From a virus, in the IMG/VR virus record IMGVR_UViG_3300044987_002817, positions 1-20,216 of that record: a stretch of DNA of 20,216 nucleotides. One strand, given 5' to 3'. Shown here piece by piece: positions 18,684 to 20,216 of the stretch (position 1 is its first letter; each line of letters opens with the position of its first letter). Both the position numbers and the translations under genes were made by a program. The notes beneath the pieces were generated by a model. That model had not been told where the DNA came from and searched no databases. It saw only the letters and a list, made by a program, of their open reading frames with translations.

Positions 18684-20216
18684 TTAATTAAATCTATCTA
18701 AAAAGAACTTCGGCAGCTTCTTCTTGTTCCTGTTTATAGCATCAAAAATGCTCCCGTCAAGTATGTATGTTTCGCAATAATCATCTTTTGATCTAACGCC
18801 GCGACCACAAGCTTGCACCAGTGTCTTCAACATCTGATTTCCATACCAATCCTTATCAAGCTTCATCAGCTTCTCCACCCGCACATCCTTGGTTGGTAGC
18901 CAAGGTGCCTTCAGGATGATCTGGAACCGCGCCAGATCGCCTTTCAGGTCAACACCATAGGTCATGGAGGGAGACACCAGAACAGTGGGTTCCTCCGACT
19001 CCTCATGCATTTCCAAAAGCTGCTCATTATTCACCCCCGGTTCCCGACAAAGTAAACGATCTGATTTTACATTATCTCGAATATAATCCGTCAAGTATTG
19101 GGTATGAGTGTGTATGATACCTTTTTCATCCCCATGGTGTTCAAGAATCCCCTTGATCTGTTTCACCAGAGTTGGAAGCATGGATTTCAAATTTTGAAAA
19201 TTCAACTTTTGTTTAGCCATAATATGAATTGGAGATTTCTCAGGATTGAAATCAGTTCCAATATGAAGGTATTCATAATCCTTGATTCCCAGAGATTTGC
19301 AATATGCATCGGGATCAATGATCGTTGCGGACATGATTACCACCTTCTCCGCATGGGAGAAAAGGTGCTTGGACAGGACATCCACTTTCAGGGGAATGAA
19401 CCGGATACCATATTCCACCCGCTCAATTATATAATCACTGTCATAGAATGATTCAGAGAGTAATCCCAAAGAATTGAAAAGATTCTGAAGTTTGGTATAT
19501 TCCTGTTTCTTTTTATTGAACGTGATGATGTCTTTCTTGGCTGTATTGGAAGAGAACCATTCCTTGTAATCCTCACAAGACGTTTCGACTTTTTCCATCA
19601 GGGAATTTATCCATGAGAGAACCTTGGGCTTATTCTTGTCATCGTTGGGGAACGGTGTCACCAAAGTCTGGGTTTTCATCAGGAATGGGATATCAACCTC
19701 ACATGTGAATTGACTCACCAATTGCTCTTCCAATTCCGATCCCTCGTCACACACCATCACTTGTCTCTTCTTGAGATGGTTTGGTAAGGAAAAAAACATG
19801 CTGTAATTCAGGGCTGCAAATTTGGAAGTCAGCATGTCATTACGGGAATTGTAATAAGGGCAGCGATTTGCTTTCCAGCATTCGGTCTTCTGGTTTGCCA
19901 CGTAGATGCAGGGAGCGACATCGACCGATAGTGTGTCATCCACATCGCATTGGTAATTGCTCTTGCCTTTTAACAGTCCCGTATCATCGAAGGTCATCTG
20001 ATATTGGTCTTGGAGGGATTTGGTAATTGTCAGGGCATAACAGCCAAAAGGTTCAAAATCTGAAACCAATCCCGCTCCATCCTCCCCAAAGATGCTGTAA
20101 TTTCTGACGATCCTTTCAAATTCGGCAGGAACATCTTTGGATACATTGCCAAGCGTCTTTGCCAAATGTGTTTTACCAACACCCGTATCGGCATGGACGA
20201 TCACGAATTTCTTACC
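18684..20216 (-). CDS. DinG/XPD-like superfamily 2 helicase (5' end outside window)
   Basis: The frame stays open to the right edge, so the GTG at 20204 is not necessarily the start and the protein is partial. It has motif I ADTGVGKT, four Cys (C86, C99, C109, C115 counted from the GTG) beginning KSNYQC and ending NRCPYY as in the XPD/DinG iron-sulfur domain, motif II CDEGS (a DEAH variant), motif III MSATI, motif V MTYGVDLKGD and motif VI QACGRGVRS. Such helicases unwind DNA 5' to 3' and act in repair and in removing R-loops or other obstacles. It is the upstream partner of the AAA+ gene, from which it is separated by 3 nt. A role in phage replication or recombination is inferred. Confidence 0.85.
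   Translation of the reverse strand, partial: GKKFVIVHADTGVGKTHLAKTLGNVSKDVPAEFERIVRNYSIFGEDGAGLVSDFEPFGCYALTITKSLQDQYQMTFDDTGLLKGKSNYQCDVDDTLSVDVAPCIYVANQKTECWKANRCPYYNSRNDMLTSKFAALNYSMFFSLPNHLKKRQVMVCDEGSELEEQLVSQFTCEVDIPFLMKTQTLVTPFPNDDKNKPKVLSWINSLMEKVETSCEDYKEWFSSNTAKKDIITFNKKKQEYTKLQNLFNSLGLLSESFYDSDYIIERVEYGIRFIPLKVDVLSKHLFSHAEKVVIMSATIIDPDAYCKSLGIKDYEYLHIGTDFNPEKSPIHIMAKQKLNFQNLKSMLPTLVKQIKGILEHHGDEKGIIHTHTQYLTDYIRDNVKSDRLLCREPGVNNEQLLEMHEESEEPTVLVSPSMTYGVDLKGDLARFQIILKAPWLPTKDVRVEKLMKLDKDWYGNQMLKTLVQACGRGVRSKDDYCETYILDGSIFDAINRNKKKLPKFFLDRFN

Noticed and set aside
18681-18691. Late-promoter motif before the AAA+ gene
   Set aside because: The sequence is TTAATTA with a 4-nt gap, which departs from YTAARTA at a conserved position. 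It also overlaps the helicase stop and may be chance.
1-20216. tRNA genes, CRISPR arrays and insertion sequences
   Set aside because: No cloverleaf-like segments, regularly spaced identical repeats, transposase or terminal inverted repeats were seen. Almost all bases are taken by genes, and the longest non-coding gap is about 100 nt.

Overview
The window looks like part of a T4-type myovirus genome (Caudoviricetes). The best evidence is a gp20-like portal, a gp15-like tail sheath stabiliser, a gp13-like neck protein, an OB-fold baseplate hub protein with a separate spike protein, an M15 endolysin, ThyX, class I ribonucleotide reductase and three free-standing homing endonucleases. DNA is A+T-rich and genes are packed with short gaps or overlaps. 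The host cannot be read from the sequence. Marine T4-like phages are the nearest match in gene style, but that is inference.

Layout. 1-1560: the end of a rightward gene, then a leftward block of two small unknown proteins, a SLOG-fold protein and thyX. 1598-3297, rightward: DUF1353 protein, endolysin and an HNH endonuclease. 3299-3852, leftward: two small unknown genes. 3900-7271, rightward: ClpP-like protease, nrdB and nrdA. 7268-16578: mainly leftward virion genes (spike, OB-fold hub, gp13-like neck, ParB-like small protein, portal, small unknown, gp15-like). These are interrupted by rightward accessory genes: an NNG-repeat protein, a membrane-anchored PAS protein, a duplicated HNH endonuclease and a ribbon-helix-helix plus GIY-YIG pair. 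17535-20216, leftward: an AAA+ ATPase and a DinG/XPD-type iron-sulfur helicase that runs off the right edge.

How the genes work together. ThyX and NrdA/NrdB would feed dNTP synthesis. The helicase and AAA+ protein probably act in replication or repair. Portal, neck, stabiliser, hub and spike form the head-tail connector and tail tip, the ClpP-like enzyme is a candidate prohead protease, and the endolysin opens the cell wall at the end.

The strongest non-gene signal is a repeated start-site motif, YTAARTA (twice ATAAATA), followed by a spacer and the start codon. In eleven genes the spacer is exactly 5 nt, and five more have 6-10 nt. It resembles the T4 late promoter TATAAATA. By T4 geometry a 5-nt spacer puts +1 on the start codon, which suggests leaderless late mRNAs. 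The motif also fixes several start codons, including two GTG starts. A second theme is that all three homing endonuclease genes point into, and two overlap, the 3' ends of leftward genes.
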